A stretch of 64,000 bases of DNA from Gimesia aquarii (GTDB taxonomy: Bacteria; Planctomycetota; Planctomycetia; Planctomycetales; Planctomycetaceae), in contig NZ_CP037920.1 in NCBI RefSeq assembly GCF_007748195.1, forward strand, positions 1,221,536 to 1,285,535. The letters are read 5' to 3'. Both the position numbers and the translations under genes were made by a program. Shown here one piece after another: positions 7,333 through 16,705 of this stretch (position 1 is the first letter of the stretch; each line of letters opens with the position of its first letter). Under the pieces are notes generated by a model that had not been told where the DNA came from, searched no databases, and saw only the letters and a list, made by a program, of their open reading frames with translations.

Positions 7333-9450
7333 CTACTGATCCTCGGGAGCCATATGCGGTTCGAAAATGGTACGCCCGGCTTTTTCTGCCTGCTTCACGG
7401 CTGAAACCGCTTCTTCGTATAAAGCCTGCTGACAGCGAACACGTTTTTTATCTTTGCCTGGACTGATGCGCTCGTAAACTCCATCCCCATTTAATACCCG
7501 ACCTTTGGCATTGTCGGCAAAATAGCTGTTCAAAATTTTCACCAACTTTCGCTGACTTTTTTCTTCCTCAATCGGCACCAGCAATTCGACCCGCCGATCT
7601 AAATTCCGGGGCATCCAATCGGCACTGGAGATCAAAACTCGTTCATCACCACCATGATAAAAATACAGAATCCGGGCATGCTCCAGGAACCGATCGATAA
7701 TACTGACGACTTCAATATTTTTGCTTAACTTGGAGACACCAGGGCGCAGACAGCAGATCCCACGAATATTTAGTTTGATTTTAACTCCGGCTTCTGAAGC
7801 TTGATACAATGCATCAATAATTTCTGGATCCACTAGTGAATTGACTTTTGCTATAATTCTTGCCTTCTGCCCTTGTTTCTTGCGTTCTGTTTCATGGTGG
7901 ATCAGGTCAAGAATTTTGTCTCTCAAACCGATGGGGGCTGCTTCCAGTTTTTGATATTTCTGTGGCAGAGAATATCCTGTGATCGAATTAAAGAAGTTAA
8001 TTGCATCAGATGCTAAAACTTCGTCACAGGTGAAGTAACTGATATCGCTATAAATTTTCGCAGTCGCATCGTTATAGTTGCCTGTGCCAAAATGGATATA
8101 ACGCTGAATTCCTTGCGGTTCACGGCGGATAATGCAGCAGATCTTCGCATGTGTTTTAAGTCCTTTTACACCATAAATGACTTGTACTCCGGCATGCTCC
8201 AGATTCTTGGCCCATTCAATATTTCGTGCTTCATCAAAACGGGCTTTTAGTTCAACAATAGCGGTCACATGTTTGCCTTGCTCAGCCGCACGTATCAATG
8301 CCGCTACGATCGGGCTGTGTTTACTGGTTCGATAGAGAATCTGTTTGATGGCCAACACATCTGGATCAACGGCAGCTTCTTCAATCAGTCTGACGATTGG
8401 CTCAAAGCTTTCGTAAGGATGGCATAGCAAGATATCCTGCCGTGAAATATTCTTGAACATGCTGAGACGAGGGTTCACATCTGGAGAAGGTTGAGGTGGC
8501 CAGGCTTGATCTTTCTGTGCCTCAAATCCGGAGATGTCCGTCAGTCTCATAAAAGCGGTCAGATCCAGGGGCCCGGGGATGCGGTAGACATTCTCATCAA
8601 GTACATTCAAACCCCGTTCCAAAAATTCCAGAGTCTCTACAGAAACGTTTTCAGCGACTTCCAGACGGATACAATCTCCCTGCTTTCGCTGATCCAGCAT
8701 ATCTTCCATCTGGTGTAACAGATCAGAGGCAAATTCATCTTGCAGGCTGACATCTGCGTTTTTTGTGACACGAAAGGGAATACTCTCCAGAACGTGCTCA
8801 CCCTGAAAATACTGTTCAATAAATAGACTGACTGCGTCTTCCATAGGTAAATATTGATATCCACCCTCGGAAGGGAGCGTAATAAATCGAAACTCTGTTC
8901 TACCAAAAGGAATGATGGCAAATCGATTTTGCTTGTTCTCACTATTTTCAGCCGGTGCCAGGCGAACAATAATATTCAGCGTATGATTTACCAGATAAGG
9001 AAACTCCATTTCTGGCGTCACTGCCATAGGGGTGAGCACGGGATAAATTTCATCTCGAAAGACATGTTCGACAATTCGCCGTTGTGAGTCAGTTAATTCC
9101 AGAGGATTAGCTCTTTGAAATCCGGCTTCCGAGAGAGGTGGCTCAATTTCATTCAATAAACATTGATACTGCTCAACCATCATGTGATGAGCGCGTAAAC
9201 TGATCGCTTTCAGAGTTTCACTGGGAGTCATTCCTGATGGATCAGGAGTTGTGTTACCACTTGCCTGCAATAAATGGAGACCACCCACGCGGACCATAAA
9301 AAATTCGTCGAGGTTCGAACTGGTAATCGCCAGAAATTTTAACCGTTCCAGTAAAGGGATTGAGGGATCATGGGCTTCATCCAGCACTCGTTGATTAAAT
9401 TCAAGCCAGCTTAATTCCCGGTTAAGATATTTTGATGCTTTAGAAGCCAT
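7333..9450 (-). CDS. ppk1: Polyphosphate kinase 1
   Basis: The 705-residue enzyme, of normal family length, makes inorganic polyphosphate reversibly from ATP. The N-terminal domain begins YLNRELSWLEFNQRVLDEA. The body contains AIKQILYRTS, the GLKTHAKICC segment with the histidine that is autophosphorylated in the family, FGTGNYND, and the second conserved His region EHARILYFYHGGDE followed by SSADWMPRNLDRRVE. The ATG at 9450 has AGG at a suitable distance; a TTG two codons upstream is less likely. It is last in a minus-strand series after the ROK kinase and Ppx genes, with a 70-bp gap from ppx. Confidence 0.96.
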   Translation of the reverse strand: MASKASKYLNRELSWLEFNQRVLDEAHDPSIPLLERLKFLAITSSNLDEFFMVRVGGLHLLQASGNTTPDPSGMTPSETLKAISLRAHHMMVEQYQCLLNEIEPPLSEAGFQRANPLELTDSQRRIVEHVFRDEIYPVLTPMAVTPEMEFPYLVNHTLNIIVRLAPAENSENKQNRFAIIPFGRTEFRFITLPSEGGYQYLPMEDAVSLFIEQYFQGEHVLESIPFRVTKNADVSLQDEFASDLLHQMEDMLDQRKQGDCIRLEVAENVSVETLEFLERGLNVLDENVYRIPGPLDLTAFMRLTDISGFEAQKDQAWPPQPSPDVNPRLSMFKNISRQDILLCHPYESFEPIVRLIEEAAVDPDVLAIKQILYRTSKHSPIVAALIRAAEQGKHVTAIVELKARFDEARNIEWAKNLEHAGVQVIYGVKGLKTHAKICCIIRREPQGIQRYIHFGTGNYNDATAKIYSDISYFTCDEVLASDAINFFNSITGYSLPQKYQKLEAAPIGLRDKILDLIHHETERKKQGQKARIIAKVNSLVDPEIIDALYQASEAGVKIKLNIRGICCLRPGVSKLSKNIEVVSIIDRFLEHARILYFYHGGDERVLISSADWMPRNLDRRVELLVPIEEEKSQRKLVKILNSYFADNAKGRVLNGDGVYERISPGKDKKRVRCQQALYEEAVSAVKQAEKAGRTIFEPHMAPEDQ

Positions 9451-9520
9451 GTGCAACCTGTTGAAAAATCGAGTTGTAGATTTGCATTTTACGACTAAGC
9501 AGCCGCGAGAAACATTTCGT

Positions 9521-11140
9521 CTATTTCTTCTTCCTCAAGTGGACTTTGAGTCCAAAAACTTCTTCAAATAATGGGCCTTTTTCCACTAATGCAATTTGTT
9601 CCAGAGAAACATCTTCAACGTGCGGTATAGAAATAATCAACTGTCCTTCTACGATTTCACATTCAATTTCCTGGACGCGTTGACTATAAGAGTAATCCAG
9701 TGCGTCGGCTACCCGCAAGATTGCAGCCATTTTTGCGATCGCTATCCGGCTGACTCGATCTAAGGTCGAATATCCTGGATGAGTCGCTTTAGGGGAAGCA
9801 CGCCGATGATAGCGGGCGATTAATGAGACGAGTAACAAATCTGACTTTCCCAAACCAAACAAATTACCGTTACTGATTAAATACATCGAGTGTTTATGGT
9901 AGCCACGTTGGTCTACATACATTCCAATCTCATGCAGTAGAGCGGCTGTATAAAGTAAAAGCCGATTTCTCAAATCAAGCTTATGCTCATTCTGTAGTGA
10001 TTGGAAAAGAGTATCAGCCAAAAAAGCAACGTGTCGGGCATGTGTTTCATCAAAGTCAAAGCGTTTGCCAAAGTCTACCGTCGAACGAATCACTTGTCTG
10101 TTAAATTCGTCCGACCAGTTATTTTGATCTGCCATTTCTTTCAAAAGGCCATCACGAAAATTGGCTTTTGTTACATAAATATGTTTCAGTTGATAAGCTT
10201 CTGCCAGTTTTGTATATGCTAATAACGCAGGTCCCAGTGTTTCTGCATCTGTAAATGAAAGATGGTAATTTTGAACCAACTGGTCTTCATCTTTTTGTAA
10301 AATTTTGTTTGTGAACTTACTTAGTTCAGAAACTTTGAGCCGATCTAGTTCATCGGCTGAATCATTGGGGTCAGGAATTTCGTCTTCCGGCCGTAATTGC
10401 GATAGTGCAAATCGAACATCACCGCCAAGCACCACGAGTTTGATCGATTTATCACCAGGGACTTCATGAACAATTTGTTCGATCACACGCTCAATCTGAT
10501 TCTCCATAATCGTACGTTCTTTGGACAAGGGTACTCGATACCCTTTCAACATCTCGCGCAGTCGTAGTGCTCCGAGTCGATAATTTTTGGAGAACAGTAC
10601 GTCTCCATGTTGGACCAGTAAAAGTTCGGTTGTTCCTCCCCCGATTTCGGTAACGATGGTTCGCGCTTCGTCCAAATTAGGTTTTGCGGTCAGGTAAGGT
10701 CGAATTCCCTGGTAGGTAATCCGGTTCACTTCAGCTTCATCCAGAGGTGCGACTTCAAAACCGGTCGCGATAAAAATTCGGTCGGTAAATGCAAGTCGAT
10801 TGTCGGCTTCCCGAACGGCACTCGTAGCGACAACACGAATTTGATCATCGCGAGTAATCTGATATTCGTCCAATCTGCGTCGATAGCTCTTGAGAATTCG
10901 TACACACTCTTCCATTGTCGATTTTTGAATATTACGAGTCTGAAAGGTGTCTTCACCCAGTGTTACTGCTTGAGAAAGCCTCTCCAGTGTGTTGACGTTG
11001 CCGTCTTCTTTAATTTCTGCGATTGCCATGCGAATGGCACCCGTACCGATATCGATCACAGCAATCAATCGATTGGGAGCCGAATCTGGACGATTAGAAC
11101 CGGCAGTCGTTTCGGCGAGTGGTGAATCTTTTGTGTTCAT
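9521..11140 (-). CDS. ppx: Ppx/GppA phosphatase with C-terminal HD domain
   Basis: The 539-residue protein has an actin-like N-terminal part (AVIDIGTGAIRMAIAEI, TEIGGGTTELLLV) typical of exopolyphosphatase/pppGpp phosphatase, and a C-terminal HD-type part (LLHEIGMYVDQRGYHKHS). It hydrolyses terminal phosphates of polyphosphate, and in some members converts pppGpp to ppGpp. The ATG overlaps the upstream ROK stop codon by 4 bp (ATGA), so the two are translationally coupled. With ppk1 just downstream, polyphosphate synthesis and breakdown are encoded together. Confidence 0.93.
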   Translation of the reverse strand: MNTKDSPLAETTAGSNRPDSAPNRLIAVIDIGTGAIRMAIAEIKEDGNVNTLERLSQAVTLGEDTFQTRNIQKSTMEECVRILKSYRRRLDEYQITRDDQIRVVATSAVREADNRLAFTDRIFIATGFEVAPLDEAEVNRITYQGIRPYLTAKPNLDEARTIVTEIGGGTTELLLVQHGDVLFSKNYRLGALRLREMLKGYRVPLSKERTIMENQIERVIEQIVHEVPGDKSIKLVVLGGDVRFALSQLRPEDEIPDPNDSADELDRLKVSELSKFTNKILQKDEDQLVQNYHLSFTDAETLGPALLAYTKLAEAYQLKHIYVTKANFRDGLLKEMADQNNWSDEFNRQVIRSTVDFGKRFDFDETHARHVAFLADTLFQSLQNEHKLDLRNRLLLYTAALLHEIGMYVDQRGYHKHSMYLISNGNLFGLGKSDLLLVSLIARYHRRASPKATHPGYSTLDRVSRIAIAKMAAILRVADALDYSYSQRVQEIECEIVEGQLIISIPHVEDVSLEQIALVEKGPLFEEVFGLKVHLRKKK

Positions 11141-12159
11141 ACTTTCGTTTCAATTCTCAACGATGGAGATTCTTGAATCACTTTTTGTGCCCAGGCCGCG
11201 GCTCCCAAGACAGTGGAGTCATCCCCTAATTGGGCGGCTACGACTTTAAACGAATCTTTAAATGTTGGCATCACGTTCTCACGAGTGGCTTCAGCGACTG
11301 CTGGTACTATCAGATCCGGCATGGCTTCGATCAATCCCCCTCCCAGAACAATTACTTCAGGCGAGAATGTATGCACCATATTCCCGGCAGCGATTCCGAT
11401 ATATTTTGCTGCACGTAAAATAATTTTTTTAACGCTTTCATCTCCTCCCTGAACTGCAGCAGCCAGGATTCCACTCCTGATATCAGAGAGATCGGTTCCT
11501 GCCAGCTCACGTAACTTAGGTGCATCACCGCGATAAGCAGCCTGTGCCGCACCTGCTGATATTGCCAGACGACTGGCAAACACTTCCAGACATCCATGCT
11601 GACCGCAGCCACATTCGGGGCCACTGGGTAAAACTTTAGTATGGCCAATTTCCATGCAGGAGCTTTTACTCCCCTGGACCAGTTGACCACGATAAACGGC
11701 CCCTCCTCCGATCCCCGTTCCGGGGAAGATACCCATTGAAGAAGTAGAATCTTTGGCCGCTCCAAAACGGTATTCACCGAAAACACCAGCATCGACATCG
11801 TTGCAAATGACAACGGGACAACCAAACTCTTTTTCCAGTACTTCTTTGACGGGAGCATCATACCAACCCAAATTAGGGGCTTCGAAGATAACCCCTTTTT
11901 TTAAATCCAGTGGACCCGGGCAGCCCACGCCAATACCCGCCAACATGTCAGGCGTTAGATTGGCTTCTTCCAGAGCCTGATGGATTGTTTGCGCTATACG
12001 CTCCAAGCCAGATTCCACGCCTGAATGACCTTTGGTCTTTCTCCGTTTTCTGCCCAAAGTTTGGTATTCAGAATCGAAGATTTTTGCGAGCATTTTGGTC
12101 CCGCCCAAATCAAAACCAGCCCAATGTTGTTTTACGGTGTCAATTGAATCAGTAGACAT
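11137..12159 (-). CDS. ROK-family sugar kinase (glucokinase-like)
   Basis: The 340-residue protein has the phosphate-binding FDLGGTK motif at the N terminus, NDVDAGVFGE with the likely catalytic Asp, the GTGIGGG motif, and the ROK zinc site CGCGQHGCLE. There is no N-terminal helix-turn-helix, so it is an enzyme and not a NagC-type repressor. The usual reaction is phosphorylation of glucose or another hexose. Because it overlaps ppx by 4 bp and precedes ppk1, polyphosphate as a phosphate donor is a testable idea: some actinobacterial ROK kinases use it. Sequence alone does not decide this. Confidence 0.9.
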   Translation of the reverse strand: MSTDSIDTVKQHWAGFDLGGTKMLAKIFDSEYQTLGRKRRKTKGHSGVESGLERIAQTIHQALEEANLTPDMLAGIGVGCPGPLDLKKGVIFEAPNLGWYDAPVKEVLEKEFGCPVVICNDVDAGVFGEYRFGAAKDSTSSMGIFPGTGIGGGAVYRGQLVQGSKSSCMEIGHTKVLPSGPECGCGQHGCLEVFASRLAISAGAAQAAYRGDAPKLRELAGTDLSDIRSGILAAAVQGGDESVKKIILRAAKYIGIAAGNMVHTFSPEVIVLGGGLIEAMPDLIVPAVAEATRENVMPTFKDSFKVVAAQLGDDSTVLGAAAWAQKVIQESPSLRIETKV

Positions 12160-12553
12160 GTATTACTTTTTCTATGTTAAGGATTTTGTCTTCACTCGAA
12201 TCAAATTAACGACATGGCTTTGTTCGTGTGTATGATGTGTCTTCGAGCTACCTCTAGTATACAGTAAAGCTCATATGTCGTGTATTCTGATGAATTTAGA
12301 ACTTAATAAACAAATCCGGACTACAGTTTTTTATATTAGTCCCAATAATGAAGATTTGTATTGGAAATTGTCATGTAGAAAATCGTATTCTCTAATAATT
12401 CAGCTCTTTCGGTAGTTTAAGCGAATGCAGCACGCTGTTGACTTTTTAGACAGCCGCCGCTTGGATAAACTGTCTTTTTGCGAGCTTTCGCAATCGAGAA
12501 TTAAAAAACATCCCATACTATACATCAACTTACTACACCCCGGGATTCCTTCC
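12160..12553. other. Divergent promoter region
   Basis: This 394-bp AT-rich gap separates the ROK operon (leftward) from the TolQ-like operon (rightward). An open frame extends from 12425 into the gene, but the protein's zinc-ribbon domain begins at 12554, so I treat 12425-12553 as leader. I see no clear operator or RNA gene. Confidence 0.5.
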
Positions 12554-14053
12554 ATGTATTTCCAGTTTCCCTGTGAAAAATGTTCCAAAAAACTCAAAGT
12601 TCGTGACGAAAATATAGGCAAAAAGGTCCGATGTCCGTACTGCCATCACGCAATGTTAGTGAAACGACCGGAAACTCCGATAATCGACACTTCCGTTGAT
12701 ATCTCCACTTCAAGTTCTCCCTCCTCTTCTTCAAGGACTTCAAGCAGTCGAGGAACTAAGAAAGCCGCGTCCAGCGGTTGGGCTGACGGAACTGAGGTCA
12801 GCCTTTCGAAGAGTGCCACAATTGCGCTTGTGACTTCAATCCTTTTTTACGTATTAGTTTTTCCGATTCGGGGTTATTATCTGGGTGAACTCTTTCTAGA
12901 CCGCGGATGGGTTCCGTTTGTACTTGTTTTTCTGATGAGCTGGTCCGGTGCGATTTTGTTTCTAAAGTCTCGCAAGTTAGCCAAGCAAAAGGACTCAATG
13001 CTCTTTGATACACTGCCGACTGATATTTCAGAAGAGATTTCTGAAAAGACGGTCTCGAAATTTATTGAACATGTGAATGCTCTTCCCGTCGATCCTCGTG
13101 AAAGCTTTTTGATCAATCGGGTCTTGAGAGGTTTAGAGCATTTTAGTGTATTGGGGAGTAGCTCCGAAGTCTCCAGCCGATTACAGTCACAATCAGAAAT
13201 TGATGCAACAGCCATTGATTCCAGTTATACCATGCTCAAAGTCTTTATTTGGGCCATTCCTATCCTGGGATTCATTGGTACTGTGATGGGGATCAGTGAG
13301 TCTGTGGGAAGCTTCTCCGGATCTATGGATGCGGCTCAAGATATTTCTGTCTTAAAGGATTCTCTGAACGGCGTGACCGGTGGTTTATCAACTGCCTTCG
13401 ATACCACGTTGGTTGCGCTGGTGATGAGTATGCTCGTCATGTTTCCCAGTAGTTCGATGCAAAAGTCGGAAGAAGATTTATTAAATTGGGTTGATGAGTA
13501 CTGCAACGAAAATTTGTTAAAGCGGCTTAAAGAAAGTGATCAAGCCACAAGTGGCTCTGAGAAAGATCATCGACGCTTGATTCAGCGGACGATAGATAAA
13601 GCAATGGCCGACCATCATGCAGAACTGCAAACGTGGACACAGAAACTTGAGGGTATTGGCAGTACCCTGTCTCAGCAAGTTATGAAGTCCTGGGGCAAAA
13701 TAGATGATAAAATTCGTACCCAGCAGGAAGAACAACTCAATAAAACCCAACAGGTCATTGATAAGTTAACTGCAGAGCACAATTCTGTTATGGAACAAAT
13801 GGAGGCAGTGCAATTAAAAATGACAGAACTTCAGTCCGAACAAGTCACGCAAATGGAAAAAATGAATGGCGAGACAAGTGAGGTGGTGGAAGCTGCAGAA
13901 GTTCTTTCTCAGTCCTTCAATGGTGTGCAACAGGGATTAAACGGGCTCAACACGGTTTTATCTGACCTGGGAGAAAAGCAGGTGCTCATTCAGCAAGTAG
14001 AAGCACCTCGCAAAAAATGGGGACTCTTCGGCAGTTCAAGGAAAGTACGATAA
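12554..14053 (+). CDS. Zinc-ribbon MotA/TolQ/ExbB-type proton channel
   Basis: The 499-residue protein starts with a four-cysteine zinc ribbon (Cys7, Cys10, Cys27, Cys30: CEKC and CPYC) and a Ser-rich linker. Two membrane segments follow, then the conserved MotA/TolQ/ExbB core (FIWAIPILGFIGTVMGISES and GLSTAFDTTLVALVMSMLVM). A long predicted coiled coil (about 330-470) completes it. Family members use proton flow to energise envelope or outer-membrane processes. The ATG at 12554 gives the domain a natural start. The next gene begins 2 bp after the stop and supplies the partner subunit. Confidence 0.85.
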   Translation: MYFQFPCEKCSKKLKVRDENIGKKVRCPYCHHAMLVKRPETPIIDTSVDISTSSSPSSSSRTSSSRGTKKAASSGWADGTEVSLSKSATIALVTSILFYVLVFPIRGYYLGELFLDRGWVPFVLVFLMSWSGAILFLKSRKLAKQKDSMLFDTLPTDISEEISEKTVSKFIEHVNALPVDPRESFLINRVLRGLEHFSVLGSSSEVSSRLQSQSEIDATAIDSSYTMLKVFIWAIPILGFIGTVMGISESVGSFSGSMDAAQDISVLKDSLNGVTGGLSTAFDTTLVALVMSMLVMFPSSSMQKSEEDLLNWVDEYCNENLLKRLKESDQATSGSEKDHRRLIQRTIDKAMADHHAELQTWTQKLEGIGSTLSQQVMKSWGKIDDKIRTQQEEQLNKTQQVIDKLTAEHNSVMEQMEAVQLKMTELQSEQVTQMEKMNGETSEVVEAAEVLSQSFNGVQQGLNGLNTVLSDLGEKQVLIQQVEAPRKKWGLFGSSRKVR

Positions 14054-14054
14054 C

Positions 14055-14849
14055 GTGGCTAAGAAGAAGAAAAACAATGAAGACGCGGTTTCATTGTTTC
14101 CGTTTCTGAGTATTCTGGCATGCGTGATCGGTGTATTGACACTCATGATCACAGCGCTCGCCTTAAGTCAGATGGATAATCAGGACGATACCTGGAAACG
14201 TGCCGAAGAATTTGAACAACAACAGAAAAAAATTGAAGCGAAACAAGAAGAAATCGATCAGGTTAAAGACCAGATCGAAGACCTTTCAAAGTTGAATCGT
14301 GATTTGATTTTAGCCTTGGAAGAGTTAAAGAAACTCAAACAGGAAAAAAACAAAATTCCGAATGACATTAGCCCGGAGGAAAAAATTAGACTACTGGCAG
14401 AGGCCAATCGTCTTCAAAAACGCATTGAAGAGATCAAAGACGATCCTATGGAGCTGCAACAGGAGATCGATAAACTTAAAAAAGAATTAAACAAACGGGA
14501 AAATCCTGTGGCAGCTGAGGTGAGAATTCAACCAGGTGGTACAGGAGTGGACCTGAAGCCAACGTTTATTGAATGTACAAAAAATGGAATCGTTGTCCTG
14601 GACGGTCCGGCAAAGACCTTACGAGTCCGCAGAGATGACCTTCGGAAAAGTCTGCCGTTTGTTGAGCTGCTCGATAAAATCGGTGCGCAAAAGAAAGGAA
14701 CTGTGATTTTTCTGGTTCGCCAGGATGCAGTTTACACTTATAATATTGCTTCAAGTGTAGCCCGTTCCCGTTATTGCCCTAATGGTAAATTGCCAGTAGA
14801 AGGGAATGGAAAAATTGATTTGAGCAGGTTTAAAAATACGGCTGGTTAA
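14055..14849 (+). CDS. TolR/MotB-like partner with coiled coil
   Basis: The 264-residue protein starts at a GTG 2 bp after the TolQ-like gene. It has a basic N terminus, one membrane helix (SLFPFLSILACVIGVLTLMI), a charged coiled coil of about 90 residues rich in Glu and Lys, and a C-terminal globular domain. The single-helix design immediately behind a MotA/TolQ-type channel fits the ExbD/TolR/MotB role of coupling proton flow to the periplasm. The helix lacks an obvious mid-membrane Asp as in TolR, so the mechanism may differ. A terminator follows. Confidence 0.65.
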   Translation: MAKKKKNNEDAVSLFPFLSILACVIGVLTLMITALALSQMDNQDDTWKRAEEFEQQQKKIEAKQEEIDQVKDQIEDLSKLNRDLILALEELKKLKQEKNKIPNDISPEEKIRLLAEANRLQKRIEEIKDDPMELQQEIDKLKKELNKRENPVAAEVRIQPGGTGVDLKPTFIECTKNGIVVLDGPAKTLRVRRDDLRKSLPFVELLDKIGAQKKGTVIFLVRQDAVYTYNIASSVARSRYCPNGKLPVEGNGKIDLSRFKNTAG

Positions 14850-14863
14850 AGTATCAGTTCAAC

Positions 14864-14900
14864 AAAAAATCCCTGTCGATCAAGTTCGACAGGGATTTTC
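14864..14900. terminator. Bidirectional terminator between convergent genes
   Basis: AAAATCCCTGTCGA and TCGACAGGGATTTT form a perfect 14-bp stem over a 6-nt loop between the TolR-like gene (rightward) and the PQQ-propeller gene (leftward), serving both. Confidence 0.9.
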
Positions 14901-14926
14901 TATTTCACTCGACTTCAAATTTGTGT

Positions 14927-16231
14927 CTATTTTTTCAGATCATAGCACATTAACACACCCTGCTCTCGCAGATAAAGTTTCCCACCACAAATGACAGGTT
15001 GTGCCCAGGCTTTGCCCAGGACTTGGTCTGCCTTGAAGCTGCCCTTCAAGATATATTCTTTCGGAGTCGCTTCAATTAATGCTAAGTCTCCACTTTCATA
15101 GCGGAAGATCAAATTTCCGTCTGCAAAAGAAATTGCAGCGGAACCTGAACCTTCACCACGTATCCTTCCGCCCCAGACCACTTTGCCCGATTTTAAATTG
15201 ATGCAGATCGGAAACCCTTTTCCGTGTCCATGTCCGCAATAAATATGACCATCGTGCAGAATCATGCCTCCATGATGGTTTTGCAACGTTTTGGCGTTCA
15301 GAAAATAAACTTCTTCTGCCTTGATGCCGTCTCCGTCTTTGGACAGTTTTACCAGAGCACTGCCGGTTCCATATCCAGTTGAACAAAAAACATAATCTCC
15401 AGAGACGATCGGAGTTGGAATATTGGCAACTTTATTTGCAACAGGATTATAATTCCAAAGCAGTTTACCATCACTGGCACGCACGCCAATCAAACCTCTA
15501 CCGGTGAGTTGGACATATTGTTTTACTCCGCCAGCATTGGAAATCACGATTGAGGAATAGCCGGCTCCATCTTTCCCTTTTTCTCCCAGGTCTGATACTG
15601 AAGTTTTCCAAACTTCTTTTCCTGTTGTTTTATCCAGGGCAACAATCATGGCATCTTCCCCGCCGGGAGTACACAAAACCAGATCGCCGTCTACCAGGGG
15701 AGATTCTGAAAACCCCCAGCCAGACATCATTTTTCCATCCCACTCTTCTTCAAAGGTTTTCGTCCAGATGATTTCTCCATCGGCAACACTGAGGCAGGAG
15801 ATCGCACCATTAGTGGAAATCGCATACAACCGATCTCCATCAATAGAAGGAGTGCAACGCGCACCGGGATAGCCGTGTTTGGGATTTGAATCAATCAGAT
15901 TTGTTTTCCATAAAATTTTGCCATCATCCGTGTTGACTGCGATCACGGCCTGACCTTCTGGAAGATTCCCGGTTGTAAATAAACGGTTATCCTTAATCGA
16001 AACGCTGGCATAACCTTTACCCAAACCAGTGGCTGTCCAGACTAGCTTGGGGGGATTTTCATTCCAATCCTGAATGAGTCCTGTATCAGTGGAATGATTC
16101 TGACGGTCTGGTCCTCTCCATTGTTTCCAGGACTTTGAGAGTTGAGTACGCTCAGCAGATTGGGATGACAGTGTGAGTCCACTAACCAGCAAGGCTGCCA
16201 AAAGCAGGCGAACGGGCATCGAGTCAGTCAT
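14927..16231 (-). CDS. Secreted PQQ-type beta-propeller protein
   Basis: The 434-residue protein has an N-terminal signal peptide (VRLLLAALLVSGLTLSSQSA), the WRGPDRQNHS segment typical of planctomycete PQQ-like proteins, and repeated blades such as GKVVWGG, GEIIWTK, GKILWKT and GKEVWKT. The repeats follow the AxDxxTGKxxW-like pattern of the PQQ-binding propeller. No dehydrogenase cytochrome domain is present, so it is more likely a scaffold or BamB-like protein than a PQQ enzyme. The ATG at 16231 has AAAAGGA upstream. It appears to be a single-gene unit. Confidence 0.85.
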   Translation of the reverse strand: MTDSMPVRLLLAALLVSGLTLSSQSAERTQLSKSWKQWRGPDRQNHSTDTGLIQDWNENPPKLVWTATGLGKGYASVSIKDNRLFTTGNLPEGQAVIAVNTDDGKILWKTNLIDSNPKHGYPGARCTPSIDGDRLYAISTNGAISCLSVADGEIIWTKTFEEEWDGKMMSGWGFSESPLVDGDLVLCTPGGEDAMIVALDKTTGKEVWKTSVSDLGEKGKDGAGYSSIVISNAGGVKQYVQLTGRGLIGVRASDGKLLWNYNPVANKVANIPTPIVSGDYVFCSTGYGTGSALVKLSKDGDGIKAEEVYFLNAKTLQNHHGGMILHDGHIYCGHGHGKGFPICINLKSGKVVWGGRIRGEGSGSAAISFADGNLIFRYESGDLALIEATPKEYILKGSFKADQVLGKAWAQPVICGGKLYLREQGVLMCYDLKK

Positions 16232-16519
16232 GGCGAATTAATCCTTTTGTGAAATCTTGAAGATCGGGTGGGTTGTAAAATCTGAAACCAATGCTGCTCG
16301 TTTCAGCATGTGGAAGCTGAGCTATGGTCTCTTGAGGAATGACACAGTTTCAATTCATTGTCGATAATTATATGCGTCCACACAAGTGGCTGCAATCAAT
16401 GACTTAAAATTCCTGTACAAGAAGCCAATGATCGAAGATCAGTCTGGGAAACTCAAATAGAGCGAAGCAGTGCGTAAAATCAGTTTTTGGGGTCTTTTGT
16501 GAACCAGCAAAGCTATTAG

Positions 16520-16705
16520 CTATTCCGAATGATTCAGAGTCTCTGCTATCTTGCTCTGTAATTCCTCCTGTGAAATTTCCATGATACGAAAGACTTTAAG
16601 AGAAGTCGTTTTCCCTTTATATAGCTCGATTTGCGATCGTTTCAGATTGAGTCCTTCTTGAATGACTTTAAGCAAGGCTTTTTTTGCTTTGCCCTTCTTA
16701 TTAGT
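16520..16705 (-). pseudogene. N-terminally truncated DUF167 (YggU-like) remnant
   Basis: The minus frame 16705-16520 reads 61 residues containing KGKAKKALLKVIQEGLNLKR and SQIELYKGKTTSLKVF. These match the C-terminal half of DUF167/YggU proteins (KGKANKAL then LKRSQIEL then SGxTSRxK). An in-frame TGA at 16706-16708 precedes it and no good start codon exists before the conserved block, so the first 35 or so residues are missing. It lies directly downstream of yggS, where DUF167 genes often sit. It is either a decayed gene or uses a rare start such as the internal TTG. Confidence 0.6.
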
